DNA from: Chrysophaeum taylorii
Lineage: Eukaryota; Sar; Pelagophyceae; Pelagomonadales; Pelagomonadaceae
Length of the DNA stretch: 64,000 bases
Direction: 5' to 3'
Assembly (NCBI GenBank): GCA_029834535.1
Contig: JAQMWT010000216.1
Location: 1 to 64,000, forward strand
Both the position numbers and the translations under genes were made by a program. The notes beneath the pieces are model-generated. The model was not told where the DNA came from and ran no database searches. It worked only from the letters and a program-made list of their open reading frames with translations. Of the stretch, positions 20,827-30,647 are shown piece after piece. Every line of letters starts with the position of its first letter. Position 1 is the stretch's first letter.

Positions 20827-22258
20827 CTGCGGACTGCTGGACCACCACCGCCGCCGGCGCCGAAGCCGCCGCCGAAGCCGCCGCCGCCGCGGGTTGTTGT
20901 GGTTGGTGTTGTTCGGTGGGGGGAATCGACATCGAGACGGACGTCGATACCGCGGGGGGGACCTCGGCGCCGAGGGCGAGCTGCGCGAGACAACCCTCGG
21001 CCGCGAGGTCCCAGGCGCTCCAAAGAGGGTGGTCTGCCGTCGAGGGCAGGCGCGGGAGCGTGGCGGGCGTGCAGTTGTGGGCCTTCAAGACGCGCTCCGC
21101 CAAAAGAAAGTTCCGGAAGAGGCTCGCGAGCAACAAGTCCTGGCGGAAGAGACGTTGAAACAAGGGAGCCGGGAGCGCGTTCCAGGCAATCGTGTCGGTG
21201 ACCGCCGTGAATATCCAGTTAAGCTCGCCGAGCGGGGTTTTGCGGTCCCCGAGGCGGCCCGGGACATCGACGACGTCGAGGGCGATGTTGCTCCCCGTCG
21301 AGTACGGGTGGCGATGGACAAACCATCTGAGAGCGACCGCGACGGGCGTCGTGAGACACGCGGTGAAGAGGTCCGCCGGGAGCCGGGGGTCGGTCGGCAA
21401 GGTTTCGTCGGCCCCGCAGGGCGCGAGGACGATGTCGTCCGAGGGCCGCGGGGGCTCCTCGCTGCAGCCGTCTTCCTTGCGCTGCCGCAGCGGGGCGGCA
21501 AAGTGCGGCAGCAAGACGCCCGCGCTCGAGCACTCGAGGACGTACACGGCCGGACTCTGCGTCACGGCGCGAAGGTCGTAGACCGACAGCGGAATGTACT
21601 GGGTGTAGTTCTTGTTGAAGACCCAGACCTCCCCGTTGGCCGTGGGCCGCGGGACGCCGTGGCCGTTGAGGTGGACGAGGACGCGATCCGCGCGCGCCGA
21701 CCTCCGCAGCGCGGCGCACATCCTCCGGAGTTCGTCCGCCGTCGGGTCGAGGAGCTGACGGTACCGCGCCCGCGACTGCCACCTTTCGTACTGGCTCTGA
21801 AGTGCGGCGCCGATCGCCTCGAGGGCTTTTTGGCGGCTCGGGCTCGCGAACGGGTCGAGCCAGCACTCCTTTCGGGCGCGCGGGCTCGCCCGAGCCGCGT
21901 CCGGCGGGTCCGTGCCGATGTTCAGGCACAACACCAGCGCCACCGAGACCGTCTTCATGCGCTCCCGGAGCCGCCAGGTCGGCTCGACGGCCTCCTCGGG
22001 GTGAGTACCACCGGGAAAAAACGACGCACCGCTCCGCCCGCCCCGAAACGCGGGGGGGTACATCTCCAAAGCCCGAAGCTCGAGCTCCTCGGCCAACAGG
22101 AGCTCGGCGAGGCCCGCCTCGGCCTCCGATCCTGCGCGGAGCCCGAGGAGCCGCACCTCCTTGGCCCGCGGCGCCGTCACCCCCGGCCCGCGGTGCCGCG
22201 ACGCGCGCCTGCGCACGATCTCCTCCTCTTCTTCGGCATCCAAGTCGTCAGACATCAT
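18143..22258 (-). CDS. RPTOR: RAPTOR, regulatory-associated protein of TOR
   Basis: 1371 aa in one exon, close to the 1335 aa of the human protein. The RNC/caspase-like domain contains VLVHLNGHGVPRPTANGEVW, FNKNYTQYIPLSVYDL and the CSSAG block. HEAT repeats include LPVVLQVLLSQAHRVRALVL, VGIFPYVLKLLQ and DLVKDGAHAYFL, near-diagnostic for RAPTOR. The C-terminal 380 residues are a WD40 propeller (ISLWDYEAGAVVARWHN, ACLDGNVRFWDLRSL, SAIAFHP). A lineage-specific insert near 450-510 has Gln/Ala and a run of 11 Asn encoded by a (TTG)n tract on the plus strand, followed by acidic residues. RAPTOR is the scaffold of TORC1 that presents substrates to TOR kinase. It is head-to-head with a MAPKKK-type kinase, 78 bp start to start. 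Confidence 0.96.
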
Positions 22259-22336
22259 TAACTTCTTCCTTCAATTCTTCCCCCCACTTTTAGTTCTTCT
22301 TAACCCTTATTTATTACTTAACCCTTGTTAGCGCTC
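22259..22336. promoter_or_regulatory. 78-bp divergent, pyrimidine-rich promoter region
   Basis: Separates the RAPTOR and kinase ATGs. It is C/T-rich on the plus strand with TTATTTATTACTTAACCC as the only AT-rich element. Shared control of two signalling genes is inferred from position only. Confidence 0.4.
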
Positions 22337-23967
22337 ATGCGCCGCCGCAAGACGAGCGACGACGAGCTGTCGCGGGTGCTTGCCGGGGCGGGGATGCCTG
22401 CGTCCGAGGTCCCGAAACTCATCGGGGCCCTGAACCAAGTCTGGAAGGAGGGAGAGAGCATCGACGACCTCCCCGACGACGTCCTTGAACGTTGGCACCT
22501 CGAGCCCTCGTCCATGCTCCTGCTCAAGTCTATTCTCGAGTCTTTCCGAGGGGACGACCTGAGCGTCGACCTCTCGTCGTCGAAATACGAGGAGGAGTAC
22601 GAGGAAGACTTCGAGGACGACGACGACGACGACGACGACGCCGAAGTCGTCGTCAATCTCGCTACGCTCGCGACCACCTGGCAGCAGCAGCAACGACGCG
22701 CCAGCGGGGAGCAAACGATGGCGATGTCGACGAGCTTTTCTTCCCCGCCGCCCGCAAACCCCCCGACGGAGGACGCAGGATGCGGCGTGATGTCGCGACC
22801 GTCGAGCATCTCGATCGACTCGCCCGCGGCGAGCGGGAGCCGACTCGGCCTCGAAGCCAAGCGCATGCTGAGCTCGGCCGTCGGGAGCGACGACGAGGCG
22901 CCGGCGATCATCCAAAACCAGTGGAAGATGGGCAAGTGCATCGGCTCGGGATCCTTCGGGGCCGTCTACACGTGCATGGACGAGGCCACGGGCCACCTCA
23001 TGGCCGTAAAGATCGTGGCGATTCCGACGAGCGAAATTTGCTTCGCGGAACCCCGACCCCCCCAGTCCGAACTTCGGGCCCTCTGCAGCGAGATCGAAGT
23101 GATGCGCTCCTTGCAACACGCGAACATCGTGCGCTACTTCGGCGCCCACGTCGACGAACCCAACCTCCAGCTCTACATCTTTCAGGAGTGGGTCCCCGGA
23201 GGCTCGCTCGCCAGCTTGTCCGCGCACTACGGGGCCTTCGCCGAGAGCGTCGTCCGACGCTACACGGTCCACATCCTCGAGGGCCTCATCTACCTCCACC
23301 GAAATCACATCATCCACCGCGACATAAAGTGCGGCAACGTCCTCGTCGACGAGAGCGGCGTCGCCAAATTGGCCGACTTCGGGGCGAGCCACCGCCTCGG
23401 CAAGGACGGCACCCTCACGGCCGACATGAAGCTCGCCACGATGCGCGGCACGCCCTACTTCATGGCCCCCGAGATCCTCCAGCAAGACAAGTTCGGCCGC
23501 CGCTCCGACGTCTGGTCGGTCGGGGGCGTCGTCCTCCAGATGGCCACGACAGACCCCCCCTGGAAAGCCCTCGCCTTTCGCACGCCCATGGCCCTCTTCT
23601 ACCACGTGAGTTCCTTTTTTCTTTTTCGAACACCTCGTGGACGTTGGACTGGACTGGGCAACCTCGCTCGCAGGTCGCCTCGACCACCGACCCGCCCCCC
23701 TTGGATACCTACACCCTATCCAGCGGCCTCCGCGACTTCATCCTCCGATGTTTTATCAGAGACGCCCAGCGCCGCCCGCACGCGACCGACCTGCGCCGAG
23801 ACCCCTTCCTCCTCGACGACGACGACCTCGACATCCACAGCCTCCACCACCTCCACGACCTCCACCAGCGCAAAAAAAAGCACCACAGGCTCGCTCCCGC
23901 GCCGACACGAAGTCGAGGCCATCTCTCCGACCTCAAAATGCGGATGTCCCTGCGCGGCGTCCACTAG
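22337..23967 (+). CDS. MAPKKK/STE11-type Ser/Thr protein kinase
   Basis: Two exons: 22337..23605 and 23674..23967, with a 68-nt GT-AG intron. About 520 aa. The N-terminal 190 residues are regulatory: a helical SAM-like segment (LSRVLAGAGMPASEVPKLI), an acidic run and Ser/Pro-rich linkers. The kinase domain starts at WKMGKCIGSGSFGAVY, with the AVKI lysine, HRDIKCGNVLVD catalytic loop, DFGAS magnesium site, GTPYFMAPEIL and DVWSVGGVVLQM, which is the STE11/MAPKKK signature. Exon 2 supplies the final helices (LRDFILRCFIRDAQRRPHA), the expected kinase C-lobe, confirming the intron. A His/Asp-rich tail follows. The first in-frame ATG was chosen; the open frame begins upstream with TTG. Confidence 0.9.
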
Positions 23968-24079
23968 TCAATCGGAATCGACTACCCCCGCCGCCTTTGT
24001 GGTGGACCGGTCCAGTCGCTGACGGTCCGCACCGGAAGGAGGTTGGTTGGTTTACTCCAGAGATGGAGAAGTAACGAGG

Positions 24080-26239
24080 ATGCGGGTCGAAGGGGAGCGC
24101 CTCACGCGCGCGTTGAAGGACGCGCAAAGGCGCCCCGGAAACCGACGATGCGCCGACTGCCTGGAGAAGGCCCCGAACTACTGTCAACTTCAGTTCCGAA
24201 CCTTCATCTGCCAAAACTGCGCCGCAGTTCATCGCGAAATGTTTGCACCAAACAAGGTCAAGAGCGTGTCGATGGCCGAGTTCACCACAGACGAGGTTCG
24301 GGCGATGCGGGCCGGCGGCAACGAGGCCGCGCGCGCCCTCTGGATGACGCGCTGGACGCCCTCGGACATGGAGGAGCCTGCCGCTGGCTGCCCGCGCCTC
24401 GAGTTGCGTCGTTTCCTCGAGGAAAAGTACAACCGCAAGCGCTGGACGGGCGAGCCGGGCGAGCACCGCGCGGCGGCCCCAACGCGCGTCGCACCGTCGC
24501 GCGTCGCCGCGCCCGAACAAGAACTCCCACCCCCGGTCGCCGCGCCCGTCGTCCCCGAGGCGAGAGTCCCCGTAGCCAAGCCCAAGCTCCAGATCAACGT
24601 GAGCAAGGCGGTCAAGCCCCCGGCGCCGCGGTTCGCACCACCGACGGCGGCCCTGGGCTCGCTCCGCATCGCCCCGCCGCCCGGCCAACAGCGCACCATC
24701 CCCAAGCCGCAGCAGCCCGCGCCCGCGCCCGCGCCAACGCCAACCAATCCGTTTGGCGCCGACCAGCCAGCGGGCGAACCGCTCGACGTCTTCGCCGCGG
24801 CTCCCTTTGCTCCTCCGCCCCAGCCACCGCCGCACGACACCTTTGCGAGCCAAGACTTCTTCGTCGCTTCGGCCCCGCCAGCGGCGGCGGCTACCAATCC
24901 CTTTGCACAGCCGGTTGCTCAGCCGCAGCCGGTTGCTCAGACGACGCCGGTTGCTCAGACGACGCCGCCCCCGGTCGTCGGAACTAATCCCTTTGGCTTG
25001 TTCACCGAGGCACCGCAGCCCACCTTCGCCCCGACGCAGATGATGCCTCCGCAGCAGCAGCCGCCTCCACAACAGCAGCAAGGCGTGATGCCTCAGCAGC
25101 AGCAGCCTCCACAACAGCAGCAGGGCGTGATGCCTCCGCAGCAACAGCCTCCGCAGCAGCAGCAGGGCGTGATGCCTCCACAACCTCCGCAGCAGCAGCC
25201 GCCGCAAGGCATGATGCCTCTGCAGCAAGCTCCGCAGCAACAAGGCATGATACCTCTGCAATCGCCGCAGCAGCAGCCGCCGCTGACGCTGTCGCCGCAG
25301 CAGCAGGTCGCGCCGCAACGCGCGATGCCCGCGACGTTGCCGCCGCAGCAAACGGCTTCGCCGAACCCCGCGGGTGGCGGCGTCGGCGTGATGATGCCCC
25401 CGCTCCCGGCGGTCGTGGAGGGCCCACCGAAATTCGAGGCCAACGAGGCGGCTCTCCTGGACGTCGGCACCAAGCTCGAGAAGGTTGTCGTCGTAAGCCA
25501 GTACCAGAACCGCGCGACCGTAAGAGGAAAGGACGACGCATCGCGCGACGTCGACGCCTTTAAACTCCTCAAGCTCATGCCGGCGCCGAGCTTTACGCAA
25601 GGCGAAGACGCGTTTTATGAGATGGGCGGACGCATCGAGCGGTGCAAGATTGTCGAGGTCCACCAGGACGCGCCAGACGAGCCGCCGTATTACACGATCC
25701 GGCTGGCCAACGCGGGTCGCGACCGGACGACCGATTCCCCCCACCTCCTCAAACCTCTCGCGACGTCCGGGAGGGGGGCTGTCGCGGCGCCGGCGGATGA
25801 GGACCCGTTCTCTGAGCTCGTCGGTTCGGACATCGCGGCCAAGCAGCCGGCGTTGGGTGACGTCTTTGGCGTCGACGAGAACGTTAACTACGCGATAAAG
25901 GGATCCTCGGTCCCCGAGCCTGCTGTTGTCGTCAAGGTCCATTACGATGCCGGGTCGCCTCCTTATTACACGATCCGACTGCTGTCGACCGGCTCGGAGC
26001 GCCAAACGGATGCCGGTCGGCTGACGCGAGCATACCAAGTGCCGTATCCTCCTCCGCAACCGTACGCGGCTCAACAGCATCCCCAGCCAGGCTGGCCGCA
26101 ACAACAACAGGCGTCGAGTCCTCAACATCATGGTGCCGGTGCTATGTGGCAGCAACAGCCGATGTACGCCCAGCAACCGCCCTACCATCATCATCATCAT
26201 CATCATCATCATCAGGGCGGCGGTTTCCCGTCGTTCTAG
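24080..26239 (+). CDS. ArfGAP with NPF motifs and three C-terminal Tudor-like repeats
   Basis: 719 aa from the ATG at 24080; a three-codon upstream ORF (ATG at 24063) precedes it. The ArfGAP zinc finger is C24-x2-C27-x16-C44-x2-C47 with the catalytic Arg in VHRE (R52), so GTPase activation of Arf is expected. The middle is Pro/Ala/Gln-rich with NPF tripeptides (TNPFG, TNPFAQ, TNPFGLF), classical EH-domain ligands, and a tandem Q-rich repeat of the form QGVMPPQQQPP. The C-terminus has three related modules of about 55 residues with YYTIRL or equivalent strands (near 455, 510 and 600) that resemble Tudor/SH3-like barrels, and a run of eight or nine His near the end. A role in vesicle traffic or endocytosis is inferred. 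Confidence 0.88.
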   Translation: MRVEGERLTRALKDAQRRPGNRRCADCLEKAPNYCQLQFRTFICQNCAAVHREMFAPNKVKSVSMAEFTTDEVRAMRAGGNEAARALWMTRWTPSDMEEPAAGCPRLELRRFLEEKYNRKRWTGEPGEHRAAAPTRVAPSRVAAPEQELPPPVAAPVVPEARVPVAKPKLQINVSKAVKPPAPRFAPPTAALGSLRIAPPPGQQRTIPKPQQPAPAPAPTPTNPFGADQPAGEPLDVFAAAPFAPPPQPPPHDTFASQDFFVASAPPAAAATNPFAQPVAQPQPVAQTTPVAQTTPPPVVGTNPFGLFTEAPQPTFAPTQMMPPQQQPPPQQQQGVMPQQQQPPQQQQGVMPPQQQPPQQQQGVMPPQPPQQQPPQGMMPLQQAPQQQGMIPLQSPQQQPPLTLSPQQQVAPQRAMPATLPPQQTASPNPAGGGVGVMMPPLPAVVEGPPKFEANEAALLDVGTKLEKVVVVSQYQNRATVRGKDDASRDVDAFKLLKLMPAPSFTQGEDAFYEMGGRIERCKIVEVHQDAPDEPPYYTIRLANAGRDRTTDSPHLLKPLATSGRGAVAAPADEDPFSELVGSDIAAKQPALGDVFGVDENVNYAIKGSSVPEPAVVVKVHYDAGSPPYYTIRLLSTGSERQTDAGRLTRAYQVPYPPPQPYAAQQHPQPGWPQQQQASSPQHHGAGAMWQQQPMYAQQPPYHHHHHHHHHQGGGFPSF

Positions 26240-26801
26240 CAACAACCTCTGCGCTCTCTGACTACCATAGCACTCTGCGAGCGCGCGGGAGATGACTGAC
26301 GGTACGCCCCTCGTACCGTAGGGTGGTGGTATGTGGTGTCTTTCTGCTCTTCCATACTAGCGGCGGCGGCGTCTTGTTTGCGCGGCGGCAGCATCTATCT
26401 ATCATATCATATCATCTCATCTCAGCTCATCTCATCATGTGGTTGTTAGTCGGAACACTCGCTTTATTCTCTCGGAAAAGGAAGTGGGGGCGGTCGCGCG
26501 AACAGCGAGGTGGGTTCAATCGCAATCATCGCCACCGCCGGGTAGATGAGATGAGATGAGATGAAAAGAATAAGCAGAGGAGTTTGTTTGTTTGTTTGAA
26601 CAAGGAAGGCGCACAGGAGAGGAAGGAGCAAAACCCTCAAAGGCAGGTGGGCCGGCGACGACGACGAGATGGTGGTGAGCCACCACGAGAAGGAGAAGGC
26701 CTCGACCTCGACCCCGGCCTCGGCCTCGGCCTCGGCCTCGGCCCGCAGCGGCGTCGCAAAACCCCTCTATCAGTCAGTCAGTCAGTCAGTCAGTCAGTCA
26801 G
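26240..26801. repeat. Intergenic with simple repeats
   Basis: No gene. It contains a (TCATC)-type run at about 26395-26438, its complementary (GATGA)n run at about 26546-26563 (a possible long hairpin), a (GTTT)n run near 26583 and (CAGT)8 at 26771-26805, which extends into the stop codon of the K+ channel on the minus strand. Confidence 0.75.
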
Positions 26802-29800
26802 TCAGACGTGGGGCGACGAGGAGTTGGCCAGGACAAAGGCCTTGTCGCCCCTCTGTATGATGTCGCCGGGAAGGGGGTTGGTGTAGACGTAGTAGGGTTC
26901 GTCGAAGACACGGCTCGCGGAGGTACGGCCCGAGTCGTAGGGCGAAGAGCGGTGATGATACTGCGAGGTAGAGAAGACGGCGTCGTAGACTTTCTGCGAG
27001 AAGGGCTGCGGGAGGGAACCACGCTGGTGGCTCCGCGTGCTGGAGGAAGCGTTAGTCTCGGCGGAACGCGCGGTGCGGAGGTTGTCCAGGATGGTCGCGT
27101 GCCGGGCGGGTTCGCGGCGGGTCCTTTGGCTGCCGTCGACCGGGGATAGGATGGTCCCGTCCTTGGCGAGGCTGCGGCGGTAGAGGGCGATGGGGAGCTC
27201 GCGGTCCTCGGAGAGGGCGTGGGCGAGGTATCTGGCGTAGTCGCGGCCGAAGAAAATAGGGGGTATGTCGACGAGGGCTAAAATGGAGGACTCGTAGGCG
27301 CGGCCGTCCGAGAGGACGTAGGCGGGCCTCGAGCCGTCGGTCCGCCAGGCGCAGCAGGCGTGCTTGACGAAGTCGATCGAGGCTTCCGAGTCGACGGCGG
27401 CGACGATCGCGGCCGACTGGAGGAGGCGGTCGCTGAAGAGCTCGATGCGTTGTCGGCCGTCGGGCGCGACGCCGTAGTACGAATCCCAGTCGGTTTCGAC
27501 GTGGAGCGCGAGGAACTCGCGCGCGCGAGCCGGGTCGACGGTCTCGACGAGGAGGTGGGGCGTGCGCTCGGTCGCCGTCTCGAAGGGCATGATGAGCTGG
27601 AGGTTGCGGGCGACCTTGACGTTGAAGTCGTCGTCGAGGAGCGCGTCGTCGACGTCGTCGTCGTCGTCGTCGGCCTGTTTGGGAAGCACGAAGTGGGCGG
27701 CTCGCTGCGCGCCGCACCTTTCCAAAGCGCTCGGAAAGCCGCTCGATCGGTACCGTCGCGGGGTCTCCAGCGGGGAGCCCATGATGATCCAGAGGCGCTG
27801 GTCCTCCTCTAGCGTGTTGTAGAAGACGAGGTGCTCGAGCATGTTTTTGTATCTCTGACAGACTTTGGGGGCGCCGTCGTCGAGGTCGCACTCGCTCTCG
27901 AGCATGTCGGGATAGAAGACGTGATCGAGGACGACGACCCTCGGCGGGAAAGAAGATCCTTGTTTGTGGCGGGAGGTGGCCTCGTACATCAGAGGTTGAA
28001 GAAAGTACTGGGCCTGGTCGACCCCGCCGCAAAAGACGACGTGGTCCTTGAGGTCGTTGGGGACCTCGCAGCAGACGTGTCTTCTGATCCAGGCGTCGAC
28101 GTACCGGGCGCGGGCGACGGCCGGTTCCCTTCCCACGCGGGCGACCTCTTCCATCGCTGTTTTGGCTCGGGAATCGAGAGTTTTTTCGGGGGTGGGGCTC
28201 TCTCTTTGGGGGACTCGGCGGAGCGCCTCGAAGTCGCACGAGTATACGATCGCCTCGGCATCCCGCCGACATCGAGCGATTACCAGGAGCGAGTCGCCTT
28301 CCCTGAGCTGGTAGGACCCGGGAAAGTTCACGACCACGCGCTTCGTGGCGTCGGCAGCCGTCGTCGTCCTCGAAGTCAAAAGGAGCCCCGCGAACGACGA
28401 TTCGTCGTCGTCGTCGTCGTCTCGATCGTCGTCGTCGTCGCGCCGAGGGGCGCCGTCGTTGAGAGGGCAGGTCGCGACGGCTACGGGGAGCGCGCCGAGG
28501 ATGGTCTCCGATCGCTTGTGCTCGTGCCGCCGCTCGATCTGGTCGGAGATCTCCTGTTCGAATCGTCGCCGGGATTCTGACTGGGCGATGATCGGCACGT
28601 GATGACGCCCGCCGCCGCCCTCGCCCGACGAGTGCGTCGCGAGTACGAGCTGCTGCGTCGCGTCTACGAGCGCGTCGAAGCAGACGCCGTGCATGTAGGC
28701 CAGCACGGGCAGCTCGAACAAGTTCATCGAGCTCGAGAGCTCTTTTTCCAGGTCCTCCGTGTCGGCCTGCCGCCGACGCCGTTCCTCCTCCCGAAGCATC
28801 CCCTCGAAAGCGGACGACGCGCGCCCGGCGACCTCGTCGTCGTCGCTCTTGGGGATCGAAGCGGGCGCCGATGACTCGGAGGTGGAGGCCATCTTGTCCA
28901 AGAGCGATCGCGCGGAGATGGTACGCGAGTTGACGTCGTGGGGCGGCGAGATCAGAGCGCTCAGCGAGGGCTTGGAGGTGTCGATCGTCGCGAAGGCCTT
29001 GAGCTTGGCGTTGTCGAGGACGAGGCGCTCCTTGGGCTTTTTGCAAACGAGATGGGTGAGGAGGGCGTGACACGCGGGAACCAGCATCGACCTCGCCAGG
29101 AGCGCGAACTTGATCTCGTCGTCGCACACGACCACGCATCCCGTCCGCACCTCGTCCTCGAGACGATAGAAGTTTGACTGATAAAAAAGACCCGCGACGA
29201 CCTTTATTTTTCGACTCCTATGCGAATCCAGCTCGCGCTCCAAATTGCGCTTGATCGCCACCGCCTGCCGCACGGTGCGGTCGTCCTCGATGTGCCTTTC
29301 GTTCCGAGAAGCGGCCGAGTTCCCGACGACCACAACGGCGATAGCCGACGTCGTGCGCGCCCACGACACGACGTGGTGCGGCTCGTAGGCCGAACCCGTG
29401 ACCCAACCTACTCGCGTCTCGTAGTACGGGTGCTCGAGGACGCACTTGGAAAAGGTCTTCGGGGGATCGTTGGCATTCAATATCACGATCTGCAGGTACC
29501 GCGTCGCCAGGATGTCGTCGTCGCTCAAAAAACAGTGCTCGAGCATCACCGGAAGCTGCCGCCAGCTCTCGCCGCTATCGCCGAGGACGTTGCCCGCGAT
29601 GACGACGTGGTGCCACACGTTCCGGTCGTGCCGCCACTCGTCGTCCTCGTCGTGGTAGAGGGACTCGGAGATCAGCCGCCGGAGGCTGAACCGGTGCCGA
29701 CTCGCGGCGATCTTCACGGGCCGCGCGTGCGAGCTAAACCCCGAGATCTCGGCGTACACCCTGTTGATGAGCACGGGAAGCACGACGATCATAAACGGAA

Positions 29801-30413
29801 TCGCGAGCGCGAGGACCATGCGGGCCATGATTTTCGCCGGGTAGATGTCGCCGTACCCGACCGTCGTGAACGTCACCACCACGAAATAAAAGCTCTCAAA
29901 AAACGTCAGGTTATTCACCGAAAAGCCCGCGTTCTCGAACTCGTAGACGCACGCCGTCAGCAAGAACAATATCGAAAACACCAGCAAACACGTCTCCAGG
30001 ATCAACCGCTTCGACCCCGGCGGAAAAAACACCAAGATCCGATGAACCCGCAACACCCGAAACGCACGAAACCCTTGCATCAACCGCGCGTGCGGCGTCT
30101 GCTCTTGCCGCCTTCCGAGATACCGGAGCACCGGCAACAAGCTCAGGAAGTCGCTCCACGTCATCCATCGCCGCGCGTGCCAAAACGAGTCGTGGGCCCT
30201 CCCGAACTCGTACGCGAACACGAGCACGAACCACGTCGAAAGCAGGATGTCCACCCCGCGCACGCTCGTCCTCAGCTCCACGATCGTCGATGCCACGTAC
30301 AGCGCGACCGACGTCAGCGAGAACACCAAGTTCACCGTCGAGTACAGCTGCTGCTTGAACGAGGGGGTCGAGTAAAACCCCTCCAACCGCTTCGAGATGG
30401 CCCAGAACCCCAT
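26802..30413 (-). CDS. BK/Slo-like voltage-gated K+ channel with RCK domains
   Basis: 1203 aa from the ATG at 30413. The membrane part has S1-S6: S4 is FRAFRVLRVHRILVFF with spaced arginines, the pore loop has TTVGYGD (about 183-189), and S6 is MVLALAIPFMIVVLPVLINRVY. The long cytoplasmic part has two RCK-like halves (VWHHVVIAGNVLGD and DHVVFCGGVDQAQYF starts, each with a Rossmann-like GxxxG turn), separated by a disordered, Asp-rich insert. This is the plan of Slo-family channels, in which RCK gating rings sense Ca2+, Na+ or pH. Acidic runs (about 640-660 and 930-945) are candidates for Ca2+ sensing but also simple GAC/GAT repeats. Expected in the plasma or flagellar membrane. Confidence 0.9.
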   Translation of the reverse strand: MGFWAISKRLEGFYSTPSFKQQLYSTVNLVFSLTSVALYVASTIVELRTSVRGVDILLSTWFVLVFAYEFGRAHDSFWHARRWMTWSDFLSLLPVLRYLGRRQEQTPHARLMQGFRAFRVLRVHRILVFFPPGSKRLILETCLLVFSILFLLTACVYEFENAGFSVNNLTFFESFYFVVVTFTTVGYGDIYPAKIMARMVLALAIPFMIVVLPVLINRVYAEISGFSSHARPVKIAASRHRFSLRRLISESLYHDEDDEWRHDRNVWHHVVIAGNVLGDSGESWRQLPVMLEHCFLSDDDILATRYLQIVILNANDPPKTFSKCVLEHPYYETRVGWVTGSAYEPHHVVSWARTTSAIAVVVVGNSAASRNERHIEDDRTVRQAVAIKRNLERELDSHRSRKIKVVAGLFYQSNFYRLEDEVRTGCVVVCDDEIKFALLARSMLVPACHALLTHLVCKKPKERLVLDNAKLKAFATIDTSKPSLSALISPPHDVNSRTISARSLLDKMASTSESSAPASIPKSDDDEVAGRASSAFEGMLREEERRRRQADTEDLEKELSSSMNLFELPVLAYMHGVCFDALVDATQQLVLATHSSGEGGGGRHHVPIIAQSESRRRFEQEISDQIERRHEHKRSETILGALPVAVATCPLNDGAPRRDDDDDRDDDDDDESSFAGLLLTSRTTTAADATKRVVVNFPGSYQLREGDSLLVIARCRRDAEAIVYSCDFEALRRVPQRESPTPEKTLDSRAKTAMEEVARVGREPAVARARYVDAWIRRHVCCEVPNDLKDHVVFCGGVDQAQYFLQPLMYEATSRHKQGSSFPPRVVVLDHVFYPDMLESECDLDDGAPKVCQRYKNMLEHLVFYNTLEEDQRLWIIMGSPLETPRRYRSSGFPSALERCGAQRAAHFVLPKQADDDDDDVDDALLDDDFNVKVARNLQLIMPFETATERTPHLLVETVDPARAREFLALHVETDWDSYYGVAPDGRQRIELFSDRLLQSAAIVAAVDSEASIDFVKHACCAWRTDGSRPAYVLSDGRAYESSILALVDIPPIFFGRDYARYLAHALSEDRELPIALYRRSLAKDGTILSPVDGSQRTRREPARHATILDNLRTARSAETNASSSTRSHQRGSLPQPFSQKVYDAVFSTSQYHHRSSPYDSGRTSASRVFDEPYYVYTNPLPGDIIQRGDKAFVLANSSSPHV

Positions 30414-30647
30414 CACTTTCCACCTCTATAGTATCTGCCGCCGGCCATCACCATTTTTTTCTGAGCAGCACCTGAGAACTTGGCAGAGCAGCGGCAAGAG
30501 AAAGAGGGGGGGGGGGGGCTCTGCTCTCTCTCCACCGCCTAGAAAATCCCCGGTTTCTTCCCCGTCTTTCGTTTTTTCTGATGATGACCGTTGATGACTT
30601 TCTCTCAACGGACGGATTATTTATTATTAACTCCTTCCTTCCTTCCA

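Noticed and set aside
20297-22261. 654-codon plus-strand open frame opposite RAPTOR
   Set aside because: It is antisense to a clearly conserved gene, is Arg/Glu/Gly-rich, has no ATG-supported start or domain, and is expected from the GC-biased codons of RAPTOR.
24063-24074. ATG at 24063 as the ArfGAP start
   Set aside because: It reads only three codons to a stop; the in-frame start is 24080. It may act as a short upstream ORF.
26771-26805. Regular short repeats suggestive of a CRISPR array
   Set aside because: It is a plain (CAGT)n microsatellite without spacers, in a eukaryotic sequence.
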